Assembly: GCA_963810915.1 (NCBI GenBank)
Contig: CAWEPH010000004.1
Coordinates: 1 to 64,000, forward strand
Direction: 5' to 3'
Source of the DNA: JAOUEA01 sp963810915
GTDB taxonomy: Bacteria; Actinomycetota; UBA4738; HRBIN12
DNA length: 64,000 bases
Every line of letters begins with the position of its first letter. Positions within the stretch are counted from its first letter, which is position 1. A program made the position numbers and the translations under genes. A model generated the notes under the pieces. The model was not told where the DNA came from, did no database searches, and saw only the letters and a list, made by a program, of their open reading frames with translations. Positions 43,763 to 53,257 of the stretch are shown one piece after another.

Positions 43763-44703
43763 GGAGGTCGCCGCGAGGTGGGCACGCCCCCCCGATCGCG
43801 GTGATCGCTCTCGTGCTCGCGCTCTGCGCCGCCGCGGTCGCATGCACGCCGGCGACGCCCGAGGTAACGCGCCCCTCCGGCGAAGGGGGGAAGGAGACGA
43901 TCGTCGTCGGCGTCTCGGGCGCGTTCACCGAGAACCAGATCGTGGCGGAGATGTACGCGGACGTGCTCGAACACGCCGGGTACACGGTTGAACGGCAGAT
44001 GGATCTCCGGTCGCGGGAGGTCTCGCAGTCCGCGCTCGAGTCCGGGCAGATCGATCTCAAGCCCGAGTACCTGTCGTCGCTGCTCCTGTTCCTCGACGCG
44101 AACGCGCAGCCGTCGAACGATCGCAACGACGTCGTGGCGAAGGTCCGCGAGCTGCTCGGGGCGAGGGGGATCACGGCACTGGCACCGGCACCGGCGCAGG
44201 ACACCAACATGTTCGTGGCCAACGCCGAGACCGCCCAACGGTTCGGGCTGACGACGATGACGTCGCTCGCGGCGGTGGCGAACCAACTGACGCTGGGAGC
44301 GCCGCCCGAATGTGCACAGCGCTTCTTCTGTCTCACGGGGCTGAAGGACGTGTACGGCATCCTCTTCGACGACTTCACGCCCCTCGACGCGGGTGGTCCG
44401 CAGACCGTCGCGGCGCTCGAGAGCGATGAGGTGCAGATCGGCTTGCTGTTCTCCACGGACCCCAGCATCAGCGCGAACGGATTCGTGCCCCTCGTCGACG
44501 ACAAGCATCTGCAGGACGCCGAGAACCTGACGCCGGTGATCCGCACGGACAAGCTGAACGACGAGATCCGCGATGCGCTCGATGCCGTGAGCGCGAGGCT
44601 CACCACCGAGAACGTGTCGGTCCTCGTGGGCAAGGTCGTGTTGGACGGTCAGGATGTGCCAACCGTGGCGAGGGACTTCCTGATCGCGAACGGCCTCCTC
44701 TAG
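43759..44703 (+). CDS. Osmoprotectant-type (OpuAC/ProX-like) substrate-binding lipoprotein
   Basis: A 314-residue extracytoplasmic solute-binding protein. TTG 43759 overlaps the cyclase stop by 4 bp. Signal and lipobox are VIALVLALCAAAVACTP (Cys about residue 29). The mature part matches the glycine-betaine/choline-binding family: ETIVVGVSGAFTENQIVAEM, MYADVLEHAGYTVE, IDLKPEYLSSLLLFLDA, NLTPVIRTDKLNDEIRDALD. No permease or ATPase gene is next to it, which is unusual for an uptake protein. Coupling to a membrane cyclase suggests it could present a ligand to that sensor; this is inference. Confidence 0.87.
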   Translation: MRRSPRGGHAPPIAVIALVLALCAAAVACTPATPEVTRPSGEGGKETIVVGVSGAFTENQIVAEMYADVLEHAGYTVERQMDLRSREVSQSALESGQIDLKPEYLSSLLLFLDANAQPSNDRNDVVAKVRELLGARGITALAPAPAQDTNMFVANAETAQRFGLTTMTSLAAVANQLTLGAPPECAQRFFCLTGLKDVYGILFDDFTPLDAGGPQTVAALESDEVQIGLLFSTDPSISANGFVPLVDDKHLQDAENLTPVIRTDKLNDEIRDALDAVSARLTTENVSVLVGKVVLDGQDVPTVARDFLIANGLL

Positions 44704-44910
44704 CTGCCGGGACGTTCAGCCGCCCCAGGGTGCGGGTGACAGCGCCCAAGGGGTTTCTTCGCCCGTGCGATCAGGCGCAGCGTGGCGTGTGTGTTCCTGC
44801 GCGGTTCTGGTGCAGGGCGTGTCCCTAAGATCCGAGGGCTCAGGCCGACCCTCGTTCTCGGAGGGATGCCGATTCGCGCATCCCTCACGATAGGAGGACA
44901 CTGAATCGTC
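44704..44910. other. Upstream region of the cyclase-propeller-binding-protein gene
   Basis: No gene or strong hairpin. A GGAGGA sequence at about 44893-44899 serves as ribosome-binding site for the ATG at 44911. Confidence 0.4.
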
Positions 44911-47900
44911 ATGCGCCAGCGATCCGGCTCGCGTGTCTTGGCCGCGGTCCTGTTCACCGACATCGTGGACTCCTCCGCTGTGGCCAGTCGCGTCGGGGAT
45001 GCGCGCTGGAAGGCGTTGATCGCCCGCCATCACGCGATCGTCCGGCGGGAGCTGAAGCGGTTCGGAGGCAAGGAGCTCGACACGGCCGGTGACGGCTTCT
45101 ACGCGAGCTTCGGCGAGCCGGCGGCCGCGATCCGATGCGCGTGCGCCGCGTCCGAGTCGGTACGCGAGCTGGGCATCGAGATCCGCGCGGGCGTGCACTT
45201 CGGCGAATGCGAGCAGCTGAAGGAGAAGCTCGGGGGGATCGCCGTGGTCGTCGGGGCTCGCGTGATGTCGCTCGGGGGGGCTGGGGACGTCCTGGTCACG
45301 GCGTCGACGAGCGCGCTGGTCGCGGGCGCCGGATTCGGGTTCACCGACCGAGGCGAACACTCGCTGAAGGGGGTCGACGGGCAGTGGCACGTGCTCGCCG
45401 TGTCCGAGGTGGACGGCGAACCCAGACCCCAGCCGGCCGAGCCGGCGGAGGCGGAGCGGCGGCTCGCGGAGGTCCAGCCCTCGGCGCTGCGGCCTCGGAC
45501 ATGGAGGCTGATGGCGATCGCCGCAGCGTTCCTCGTCGTCGTGGCCGTGGTCGCGGTGCCACCACTCGTGCGGAGGGGCAACGCCGGATCCGAGATCGCA
45601 CCGAACTCGGTCGGGGTCCTCGACCCTTCCTCCGGCGAGCTCAGCCAGACGATCGCGATGCCATCTGGCCCCGGCGCGATCACGGCCGGCAACGGGTCGC
45701 TCTGGGTGACGAATCCCGACGCGGCGACCGTGACCCGGATCGATGAGGAGACGGAGGCCGTGATCGACATCGATCCGGTCGGAGTCGCCCCGGCCGGGAT
45801 CGCCGCCGGCGAGGGTGCCATCTGGGTGGTGGAGAGCGGTGGCCCGACCGTGTCCCGCATCAGCACCGACACGAACGAGGTGGTGGGGGACCCGATCGGG
45901 GTCGGGAACGGCCCGGAGGACATCGCGGTCGGTGAGGGGCCGTCTGGGTCACCAACCGGTTCGACGGGACGGTTTCGCGGATCGACCCGAGCGCGTGGCG
46001 AGGTCGTGAAGGAGATCCCGGTCGGGCTCGATCCGAGCGGTATCGCGGTGGGGTTCGGCAGCGTGTGGGTGGCGTTGGCCGGGTCGAACACGGTGGTGCG
46101 GGTCGACCCAGAAGACGAACGAGGTGACGGACACGATCGACGTGGGCAACGGGCCCGGGTCGCTGGTCGTGAGCCCGGACGCCGTGTGGGTCGTGAATAG
46201 CATCGCCGACACCGTCTCGCGGATCGACCCTGAGACGAACCTGGAGACTGAGGCGATCCCGGTGGGAGACGGCCCCTCGGGTATCGCGTTCGCCGAGGGG
46301 GCGGTCTGGGTGGCGAACGGATCGGACGGGACCTTGTCCCGGATCGACCCCGGCTCGAACGGTGGTCGACCCTGCCGTGCGGGTCGGCAGCATCCCGCAG
46401 GGATTGGCGACCGCAGCGGGGAGCCTGTGGGTGACCGTTCGCGGAACCGCGACCAACCACCGCGGGGGGACGCTGCGGCTCGTCTCCGAAGAAGCGCCCG
46501 ACTCGTTGGACCCCGCGTCGAACTACTGCGCTCGGACAGCAGCATCATGATCATCATGGGCGACGGCCTCGTGGGATTCAAACGGGTCGGCGGGATCGAC
46601 GGCGAAACCCTGGTACCGGACCTCGCGGTCTCGCTGCCGACGCCCACCGACGACGGGCAAGACCTACCGGTTCCAGCTCCGTAGGGGGATCCGCTACTCC
46701 AACGGCGAGCCGTGGTGCGCGTCGGACTTCCGCCGCGCGGATCGAGCAGAGTGCTTCCGGTATCCCAGGATCGACATCAGCCCGGCGCCGCCTACTTCGG
46801 GGGCCTCGTCGGTGGGCGCGAGTGCAGGACACGACCGACATCGTGCGACCTCTCCCGAGGGGATCGAGACCGACGACGAAGCCAGCACGGTCACGTTCCA
46901 TCTGCGAGAGCCCGACCCCGATTTCCTCTACAAGCTGGCCACTCCCGTGCGCATTCCCCGTGCCGGCATCGACCCCCGATGAACAACAGACCCGCGCGGG
47001 GGTCCCGGGGACCGGGCCCTACCGGCTCGAAGGCCCGATGACGAAAGACGGGTTGGTCCTGGTGCGCAACGAGTACTTCCATCAGTGGTCGGCCGAAGCC
47101 CAGCCGGATGGGAACGTGGATCGGATCGAGTGGACCTTCGGCGGGGACGTCCGATGAGCTCGCGGACGCCGTCGCGAACGGACGAGGCCGACTACATGGT
47201 TCGCCGTCGACCCCTCGCCGAGCCAGATCGAAGACCTGCGCGTGCAGGTTCGCCGGGCAGGTCCACGAGCATCCGACGCAGGTCGTTGTTCTACCTCTCC
47301 CTCAACACGAAGCTGCGCACCGTTCAACGACCCGGACGTTCGGCGCGCGCTGAATCTCGCGGTGGACCGCAAGGATCGTCGAGCTCTACGGCGGACCCGC
47401 GGTCGCCAGTCCTACCTGTCAGGTCCTGCCGCCGAACTTCCCCGGTTACGAGCCGTACTGCCCGTACACCATCGACCCGGGACCCGGGGGCCAGTGGTCG
47501 GGACCGGACATGGCGCAGGCCCAGCGTCTGGTCCGGCGTTCGGGAACCGCCGGGACCCACGTGACGTTCTGGTACTCACCCGCCTTCCTCGAGGTCTCCC
47601 AAGGCCCAGGCCGAGTACTTCGTGCAGCTCCTGGAGAAGCTGCACTTCGTGGCCGACCTCAGGTCGACCGCGGGCGCCATCGACTGGCGGCTCCATCGGC
47701 TGAAGGCCGAGGACGCGCACTTCGCGGCCCTCCGCGGCGACCGAGGGATCCAGATCGCGCCAGCGGGGTGGGGCGCCCGACTACCCTGCGGCCTCGGGCT
47801 TCGTCGCGACCCTGGTGGGGTGCGACTTGTTCCCAGACCCGAACTACGGGGCATTCTGCGACAGGGATATCGACAAGATGATCGGGCACGCGGCCCAGAT

Positions 47901-48084
47901 CCCGACCGAGGACCCTGCCGCCTCCGGCCGGGCGTGGGCCGAGGTGGACCGCGCGATCACCGACCAGGCCCCCTTCGTGTCCCTCGTGAACCCGATCGAT
48001 TTCGACTTCGTCTCACAGCGGCTCGGGAACTACCAGTACAACCCCGAGTGGGGGCTTCTGCTCGCCCAGGTTTGGGTGCGCTGA
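44911..48084 (+). pseudogene. Class III cyclase - membrane helix - YVTN propeller - peptide-binding-protein fusion, frameshifted
   Basis: Read across frames this is one protein of about 1,050 residues. Residues 1-170: cyclase domain (LAAVLFTDIVDSSAVAS, DTAGDGFYASFGEPAAAIR, GEHSLKGVDGQWHV). Residues about 200-220: one membrane helix (LMAIAAAFLVVVAVVAVPPL). Next about six YVTN/YncE-like repeats (NGSLWVTNPDAATVTRIDEE). From about 46450 a family-5 oligopeptide-binding domain (GGTLRLVSEEAPDSLDPA ... NDPDVRRALNLAVDRK ... GTGPYRLEGPM ... NPEWGLLLAQVWVR). The first 1 kb is clean, but from about 45940 at least ten frame changes occur. The cyclase would be cytosolic, propeller and binding domain outside. 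It could be a peptide-sensing cyclase; whether it is broken in the organism is unknown. Confidence 0.8.
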
Positions 48085-48097
48085 CGGGCTGGTTGCA

Positions 48098-48348
48098 GCC
48101 GACACTTCGATATCCGTGCCAGCTGCGTCGAGCAGGGGATCGATACGTTCATCGATGCCTACGTGCTGTCATTCGAGCACGGCTTCCAGAAACCTGACCC
48201 GAGGATGTTCCAGATGGCCCTCGATGCACTGGGGGTGGAGGCGGGTGAGGCGCTCATGGTCGGTGACTGGGCACCCGTCGATGGTGGGGCGGTCTCCATC
48301 GGCATCGCCACCTTGATCCTTCCTCGGCCTACTGAGCTGATCGCCTAG
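48098..48348 (+). pseudogene. C-terminal half of a HAD-superfamily hydrolase
   Basis: Beginning right after the previous gene, the frame reads HFDIRASCVEQGIDTFIDAY, then VLSFEHGFQKPDPRMFQMAL with the conserved K-P-D-P, and LMVGDWAPVDGGAVSIGIAT with the G-D of motif IV. The N-terminal D-x-D catalytic motif and cap are absent, so this is a fragment of a HAD-IA enzyme joined abruptly to the end of the fusion gene. Confidence 0.75.
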
Positions 48349-48369
48349 GGGGCTCGATATCGTGCTCCG

Positions 48370-48387
48370 CCTCCTTGGATGAGGAGG
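48370..48387. terminator. Small hairpin before msrB
   Basis: CCTCCT-TGGATG-AGGAGG, a 6-bp stem between the HAD fragment and MsrB. Weak, without a T tract. Confidence 0.3.
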
Positions 48388-48474
48388 GACCAAGCCGCGG
48401 CGCCTTCCCGTCGATCAGTGCCGCGTAACGGAGCGGATCCGACGGAGACTTGGATGTTGGCGAAAGGAGATCCA

Positions 48475-48912
48475 GTGCGGAAGTCGAAGTCTGATCCCGA
48501 GAGGATCCCGCAGTCCGAGGAAGCGTGGCGACGCCGATTGACCCCCGAGCAGTTCGAGGTTCTTCGCAACAAGGGAACGGAACGCCCCTTCACGGGTGCG
48601 TATGCGTCATCGAAGGAACCCGGCATCTACCGATGTGCGGGGTGCGGCGCAGCACTGTTCAGCTCGAAGACGAAGTTCGAATCGGGCACGGGCTGGCCGA
48701 GCTTCTGGGACCCGATCGAACCGGGAGCGGTGGATCTTCGTGAGGACCGGAGCCTTTGGATGAGCCGCACGGAAGTCACGTGCGCGCGGTGCGGTGGCCA
48801 CCTGGGACACGTGTTCCCTGATGGACCGCAGCCGACGGGGGATCGCTATTGCATGAACTCGGTCTCGCTGGAGTTCGAGGCGGAGTCCCAGGCCGAAGAC
48901 CCCCAACCTTAG
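48475..48912 (+). CDS. msrB: Peptide-methionine (R)-S-oxide reductase MsrB
   Basis: Reduces methionine-R-sulfoxide in proteins. The GTG at 48475 is chosen because AAAGGAG lies 5 bases upstream; an in-frame ATG at 48454 would add seven residues. The 145-residue protein shows EEAWRRRLTPEQFEVLRNKG, the zinc Cys pairs CAGC and CARCGGHLGHVFPDG, the substrate-site KFESGTGWPSFWDP and the catalytic Cys in RYCMNSVSLEF. It lacks an obvious signal peptide, so it is cytosolic. It stands alone after a HAD fragment. Confidence 0.95.
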   Translation: MRKSKSDPERIPQSEEAWRRRLTPEQFEVLRNKGTERPFTGAYASSKEPGIYRCAGCGAALFSSKTKFESGTGWPSFWDPIEPGAVDLREDRSLWMSRTEVTCARCGGHLGHVFPDGPQPTGDRYCMNSVSLEFEAESQAEDPQP

Positions 48913-49249
48913 GGCCGCTGATTGGGCGCTGGCCAGATCTATCGAGTCAAGCCTGGGGTCGGTTGGCGGTCACCGACACACGGTTGTCCGAGGCGGATGT
49001 CGCTGGTCTGATCTCCGCTCCGAGGCTTCCGAGTTGACCTGACGCGGGTTCCCCCCGGCTTCAGTCGTTGCCGATCCGGCTATCCCCCTATCTACAGACC
49101 CCATCCCAACCGAAGGTTCATCGCACCGCCAGGTGCCGGGATCGGGAGGGGCTTCGAGACCGGATCCGAGCGCTCGTCAACCCGCTTGCCAGCTCATGTC
49201 TGTAGGGGTATGAGGAGGAACCAACCAGGGCGCCCGCGCTGGGGGAACG
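48913..49249. other. Intergenic stretch with a partial repeat
   Basis: No gene. GACACACGGTTGTCCGA at 48974-48990 is a partial copy of the dispersed element (the same variant as 35959). The right end is the promoter region of the ECF sigma gene. Confidence 0.5.
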
Positions 49250-49738
49250 GTGAACGAGGCCGACCTTGAGTACGCGTGGTTCTTCCGCGCGGAGTTTCCG
49301 GGCGTCCTGCGAACCGTGTTCTTGATCCTGCACGATCGCGGCAGATCTGAGGATGTGACGCAAGAGGCATTCATCCAGCTCCTCACCCACTGGAGGAAGG
49401 TGTCGCGATACGAGCGCCCCGAAGCCTGGGTGCGGCGGGTGGCGATCCGTCAGGCCGTTCGCGCGGTGAAGCGCGATCGGATGCGCGCGGAACTCGAGCG
49501 CGCTGACGTTCCCGCCCCCCACGCCGACCTTCCCGATGTCGACCTCGCGCGCGCCGTGCAGCGCCTGCCCGCGATGCAGCGTGCCGCGGTGGTGCTCTTC
49601 TATTTCGAGGATCGACCCGTCGCCGAGATCGTAGAGATCCTCGGCATCTCGGATGGGAGCGTGAAGGTTCATCTGCACAGAGCACGGCAACGACTGGTGG
49701 TGCTCCTCGGAGAGGAGGTCGGTGAAGATGCCCGTTGA
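49250..49738 (+). CDS. ECF RNA polymerase sigma factor (SigE-type), copy 1
   Basis: A 162-residue ECF sigma factor from GTG 49250 (GGGGGAAC upstream). Region 2: LEYAWFFRAEFPGVLRTVFL, RSEDVTQEAFIQLLTHWRKV and RPEAWVRRVAIRQAVRAVKR. Region 4: RLPAMQRAAVVLFYFEDRPV and GISDGSVKVHLHRARQRLVV, the recognition helix. There is no C-terminal extension. The next gene starts inside its last codons and encodes a membrane protein, presumably its partner or anti-sigma-like sensor. Homologous organisation recurs at 58.3 kb. Confidence 0.92.
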   Translation: MNEADLEYAWFFRAEFPGVLRTVFLILHDRGRSEDVTQEAFIQLLTHWRKVSRYERPEAWVRRVAIRQAVRAVKRDRMRAELERADVPAPHADLPDVDLARAVQRLPAMQRAAVVLFYFEDRPVAEIVEILGISDGSVKVHLHRARQRLVVLLGEEVGEDAR

Positions 49739-50787
49739 ACGCCGCCTCCGTGAGGGGCTCCATCGCAACGCCGACGCTCTGCACCCTGAGGTCGACACGT
49801 TCCTTGCAACGGTGGTTCATCGCGGTAAGCGGCGGATGATCGCGCGCCGGATGGTATTGGCTGCCGGGGTCGCCGCCGCGGTGGCGGGCGCCGTGATGAT
49901 TGGCCCAAGGGTCGTAGACGCGATCCGCACGTCCAAGCTCGAACTCCCCGCGACCACACCCAGCATCACGGTCACGCCTCCACGCGGGCTCGCCGGGACG
50001 TTCACCGGGCAGCTACGGCCGGGCCTTGAGGCCGTCCGCACGGATCGCATGGCGGGGATGTGGACCATCTTGATGCACCCGGACGGCACGATGACCGTGC
50101 AGGGACCGCCCACGTTCGGCGGTGTCCTCGGGGGTTACCGGTTCCAACCCCACGGCGCGGTATTCCGCACCGATCTCTTCGAACACGACGTCTGCAAGGG
50201 GTTCCCGCGGGGGACATACCGCTGGTTCGGCTCGGGGAGTGCCCTGACCTTCACGGTCGCACGCGATCCGTGCGACGCGCGGGTGGCCCTCCTCACGTCC
50301 ACCCCCTTGAGCGAGGCGAGTCCGCTCGACGGCGAGTGGCACATGCGGTACACGTGCGTAGAGGAACTGCGCACGTTCCAGCGCAACATCCAGTTGGACC
50401 GCACCCGAAGCGTCCTGTCCGACGGTCGTTCACGTGAGGTCCTCATCAAGCTGTGGTCGCGGGAGCTGGCCTGGGGTCCGAACGCCAAGGCGGCCACGCG
50501 AGATCACGCCCAGCGCACTATGCCGAGGTGCTCCCGCCCGTGAACATGTCATGCGCATCGACCGGGGGTACATCTCGGAAGATCCGCACACGATCGGGTT
50601 GTTGGGTGCGATCAGGTTCGTGAACGACCACACGATCGCTATCAGTGATCCGTACGGCAACATCGACACGGTCGATACGTTCACGTTCCAGCTCCATGGC
50701 GACGCGCTCACGCTCACCCAGACAGGCCTTCATGACTCCTGGCAGGGAACGTTCCTCGAGGAAGCGCCCTGGCATCGAGTCACCTGA
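49728..50787 (+). pseudogene. Membrane-anchored partner of ECF sigma copy 1, frameshifted
   Basis: ATG 49728 (after GGAGG) overlaps the sigma gene by 11 bp. Residues 1-40 are cytosolic (MPVERRLREGLHRNADALHP), then one membrane helix (MVLAAGVAAAVAGAVMIGP) and an extracytoplasmic beta-rich part in two similar halves: GMWTILMHPDGTMTVQGPPT ... DGEWHMRYTC, and VNDHTIAISDPYGNIDTVDT ... WQGTFLEEAPWHRV. The frame changes between about 50350 and 50540 separate the halves. The layout (short cytosolic tail, one helix, outer sensor) fits an anti-sigma or co-sensor, although no zinc anti-sigma motif is visible. The stop lies inside the repeat at 50765. Confidence 0.55.
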
Positions 50788-50865
50788 TCCACAGGAAGCT
50801 GCCGAGGTTGTCAACCGCCGGAAGATGCCGAGCCTGTTGAGGATGGAGAAGGGAGGCTCCATGCC
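50765..50865 (+). repeat. Duplicated roughly 100-bp leader, copy 1
   Basis: Starts CGCCCTGGCATCGAGTC and runs to the ATG region at 50861; it matches 51825-51923 at most positions (shared blocks include CTGATCCACAGGAAG and GCCGAGGTTGTCAACCGC). It contains the last codons of the upstream gene (PWHRVT) and the ribosome-binding site of the next. Confidence 0.88.
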
Positions 50866-51736
50866 GTCGCGCAACTCAGAAGACGACGTGCCGATCAGTT
50901 CCCGAGCGCATCGCAGCAAAGGCTTCTTGAAGGATCTGGAGTGGCGAGGACGCGGGGGACGGTTCATGGAGGCGAGGCGGGCGCGTCGAGCCAGATGGCT
51001 CAGCTCAGCGATGGCGTTCAAGTGGGCGGCGGTGTTGGGGATGCTCGCGATGGCCGCTTGCACCAGCGGCAGCTCAGCCCCAACAGCTTCGATCGCCGCC
51101 TCGACCCCACCCGAGTCGCAAGCCGAGTCTCCATCACCCGTGCAGTGCCCTTGGCCTGACGGCGGATCCTGCCTGGGGCCTCTGGCCGCCGGGACGTACA
51201 CCACCAGTGCTTTCCAACCCACGCTCACGTATCGGCTCCCTGCCGGGTGGGGAAACTTCGAAGACTTGCCCGGCAACTTCTTGCTGATCCCGCCCGGGGG
51301 TCACGTAACTGGCGTCGATCCGGGGACGAGCGACTACGTTGGCGTCTACACGAGCGTGGCAGCGGAGACACCGAGATGCGCGGCGGCACCCGATGCCGGC
51401 AGCTCGCCTGCGCAGCTAGCCAGGTACTTCGCGAGCGACCAAGAGTTGGAGACGACGACCCCCGAACCGGTGGTGGTCGGCGGGTTACGCGGATTCGTTC
51501 TCGATCTCCAACTTGCGAAGGACGCACACACGAAGCTCGTGTGCCTCATCGTGGGCGTCCCACCTTCCGGGCTCGAGCATGGAGTGGGACCGGGATTAGC
51601 GATGCGCTTGTATCTCCTTGCGAATCACGACCCGATCGTTGGCGGGACCGTTGCGATCGAGATCGACGACGTGTCAGGCGGCGGTCACCTGAACAAGTAC
51701 TCCGCCATGGTGAAGAACTTCCGATTCGGAACCTGA
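50861..51736 (+). CDS. Membrane-anchored protein, lipoprotein-like
   Basis: ATG 50861 follows GGGAGGCTCC within the duplicated leader. The 291-residue product has a basic, Ser-rich cytosolic N-terminus of about 50 residues, a hydrophobic segment AFKWAAVLGMLAMAACTSG (lipobox-like LAMAAC, or a simple anchor), a Ser/Pro linker, and an outer domain of about 210 residues (YRLPAGWGNFEDLPGNFLLI, LAKDAHTKLVCLIVGVPPSG). If translation instead begins at 51011, it is a normal lipoprotein. Family unknown. It lies within the ECF sigma copy 1 gene group. Confidence 0.65.
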   Translation: MPSRNSEDDVPISSRAHRSKGFLKDLEWRGRGGRFMEARRARRARWLSSAMAFKWAAVLGMLAMAACTSGSSAPTASIAASTPPESQAESPSPVQCPWPDGGSCLGPLAAGTYTTSAFQPTLTYRLPAGWGNFEDLPGNFLLIPPGGHVTGVDPGTSDYVGVYTSVAAETPRCAAAPDAGSSPAQLARYFASDQELETTTPEPVVVGGLRGFVLDLQLAKDAHTKLVCLIVGVPPSGLEHGVGPGLAMRLYLLANHDPIVGGTVAIEIDDVSGGGHLNKYSAMVKNFRFGT

Positions 51737-51824
51737 CTCGCTCTCACACCCGACCGTCTTCGAAGAACCTTCCGAGCCCTGCCTCGCGCGACCCGTGAAA
51801 GCAGCGTGGGAGTAGTTGCCGAAC

Positions 51825-51923
51825 CGCCCTGGCACCGAGTCAACTGATCCACAGGAAGACGCCGAGGTTGTCAACCGCTGGAGGATCCCAAGCCTGTAGA
51901 GGGTGGAGAAGGAGGTCCATTCC
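51825..51923 (+). repeat. Duplicated roughly 100-bp leader, copy 2
   Basis: Second copy of the 50765 segment. It again contains a remnant of the preceding gene end (PWHRVN and stop) although no such gene is present here, and a GGAGG ribosome-binding site just before ATG 51924. Confidence 0.88.
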
Positions 51924-52211
51924 ATGAGCAACTCGCGCATCCCGATCCCTGTGACCACGTTGATCCTGGGAATGTCCACCATCGGCGCGACCGTGCCCGC
52001 CCATGCCCGCTCGCTGCCGAACGGCTCGGGGATGAGAGTCGTGGCCGACGAGGGCTATCACACCACCTGGTCCCCTAACGACACCCAGCTGGGCCTCTAC
52101 GCGGACCCTAGCGTCTGGTTCGTGAATGCCGATGGATCCGGCGGGCTCACCCAGGGAGACATTGGGCCCCGCTCGGTCCTGACCGCCATTGTTCGCCCGC
52201 GGATGAGTTGA
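51924..52211 (+). pseudogene. Truncated PD40/TolB-like secreted protein
   Basis: ATG 51924 follows AAGGAGG. A signal peptide (IPIPVTTLILGMSTIGATV, cleavage near AHA) precedes only one or two propeller strands (GYHTTWSPNDTQLGLYADPS, VWFVNADGSGGLTQGD) before the stop at 52211. Complete relatives next door have six or seven PD40 repeats, so this 95-codon gene looks cut short. A small stand-alone function cannot be excluded. Confidence 0.55.
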
Positions 52212-52221
52212 GGGGGTAGGG

Positions 52222-53250
52222 ATGGAACGTGCTACTAGTGAGCGGCGCACGCTCCGGCGTATGTTCTCGATACTGGCGACGCTAAGCCTGGTGATGGGGA
52301 TCGCGCTGCTTGGGCTCGTCGCAGTTGGCGGAGAGGCCGTGGCCACCGCTCCTGGAAGCAATGGCCTGATCGCGTTCCGCCGTTACGTCAACGACGCTCA
52401 CACCCGTGGTGACATCTTCACGATCAAGGCCGACGGCACCGGCGAGCGCCGAGTGACGCACGAAACAGGTGGGGGAGATCTCGGAACGGAACCGGACTGG
52501 TCCCCGGACGGGCGATGGATCTCGTACGACATCTGGCGGCACGGTGATGACAACCGGTCAAGGATCTTCAAGATCCGTCCGAACGGCTCCCAGCGAACGA
52601 ACATCGACGCCTCATGTACGACGCCGTGCCTGACCGACGGGTTCCAGCAGTGGGGGCCGGACGGGGAGTGGATCGCGTTCCAGCGTGGTCTCGGGACACG
52701 TGTCGGCGAGAACAATGTCATGGCGATCTTCGTGATGCGAGCCGACGGCACAGATGTTCGGCAGGTCACCCAACGAGGGGCGGATCCTGCGATTGCGCAA
52801 CCGTACGGTGACAATGTACCTACCTGGTCCCCGAGCGGGAACCGCTTGGCGTTCGTCCGCCGCAGGGTCAGCACCGACCACAGCGCCATCTTCTCCGTGC
52901 GCCTCGATGGCACAGGGCTGCGCCGGGTCACTCCGTGGCGGTTGGACGCGGGCCAGCCCGACTGGTCGCCCGACGGGCGTTGGATCGCTTTCTACGGGCC
53001 AACGACATCGGATATCCGTCACGTCTCGCTCGTGCACCCGGACGGAAGCGGGGTTCACGTCATCACGTCGGGACCCGGCACGTGGGGGTCGCTCTCGTTC
53101 TCACCCAACGGGAGGAAGATCACGGCGAGCCATTCGCCAGCACTCATCGCGGATGTCTACACGATGAACGTGGATGGGTCGGGTCTGACGGATATCACCA
53201 ACTCGAACCACTTCGAGAGCGCACCGGATTGGGGGCCTCGTCCCAGCTAG
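52222..53250 (+). CDS. Secreted/membrane-anchored PD40 (TolB-like) propeller protein
   Basis: A 342-residue protein from ATG 52222 after GAGGGGGTAGGG. One N-terminal hydrophobic segment (FSILATLSLVMGIALLGLVA) directs export or anchoring. Then about six PD40 repeats, each with the W-S-P-D-G-R-W-I core (EPDWSPDGRWISYDIW, VPTWSPSGNRLAFVRRR, QPDWSPDGRWIAFYGP) and linking strands IFVMRADGTDVRQVTQ. Predicted beta-propeller outside the membrane, probably a binding or sensing partner. It belongs to the run that starts with ECF sigma copy 1. Confidence 0.85.
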   Translation: MERATSERRTLRRMFSILATLSLVMGIALLGLVAVGGEAVATAPGSNGLIAFRRYVNDAHTRGDIFTIKADGTGERRVTHETGGGDLGTEPDWSPDGRWISYDIWRHGDDNRSRIFKIRPNGSQRTNIDASCTTPCLTDGFQQWGPDGEWIAFQRGLGTRVGENNVMAIFVMRADGTDVRQVTQRGADPAIAQPYGDNVPTWSPSGNRLAFVRRRVSTDHSAIFSVRLDGTGLRRVTPWRLDAGQPDWSPDGRWIAFYGPTTSDIRHVSLVHPDGSGVHVITSGPGTWGSLSFSPNGRKITASHSPALIADVYTMNVDGSGLTDITNSNHFESAPDWGPRPS

Positions 53251-53257
53251 CCGCCGT

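Noticed and set aside
44911..48084. Programmed ribosomal frameshifting as explanation for the many frame changes
   Set aside because: There are about ten changes in both directions without slippery sequences, far more than any programmed case.
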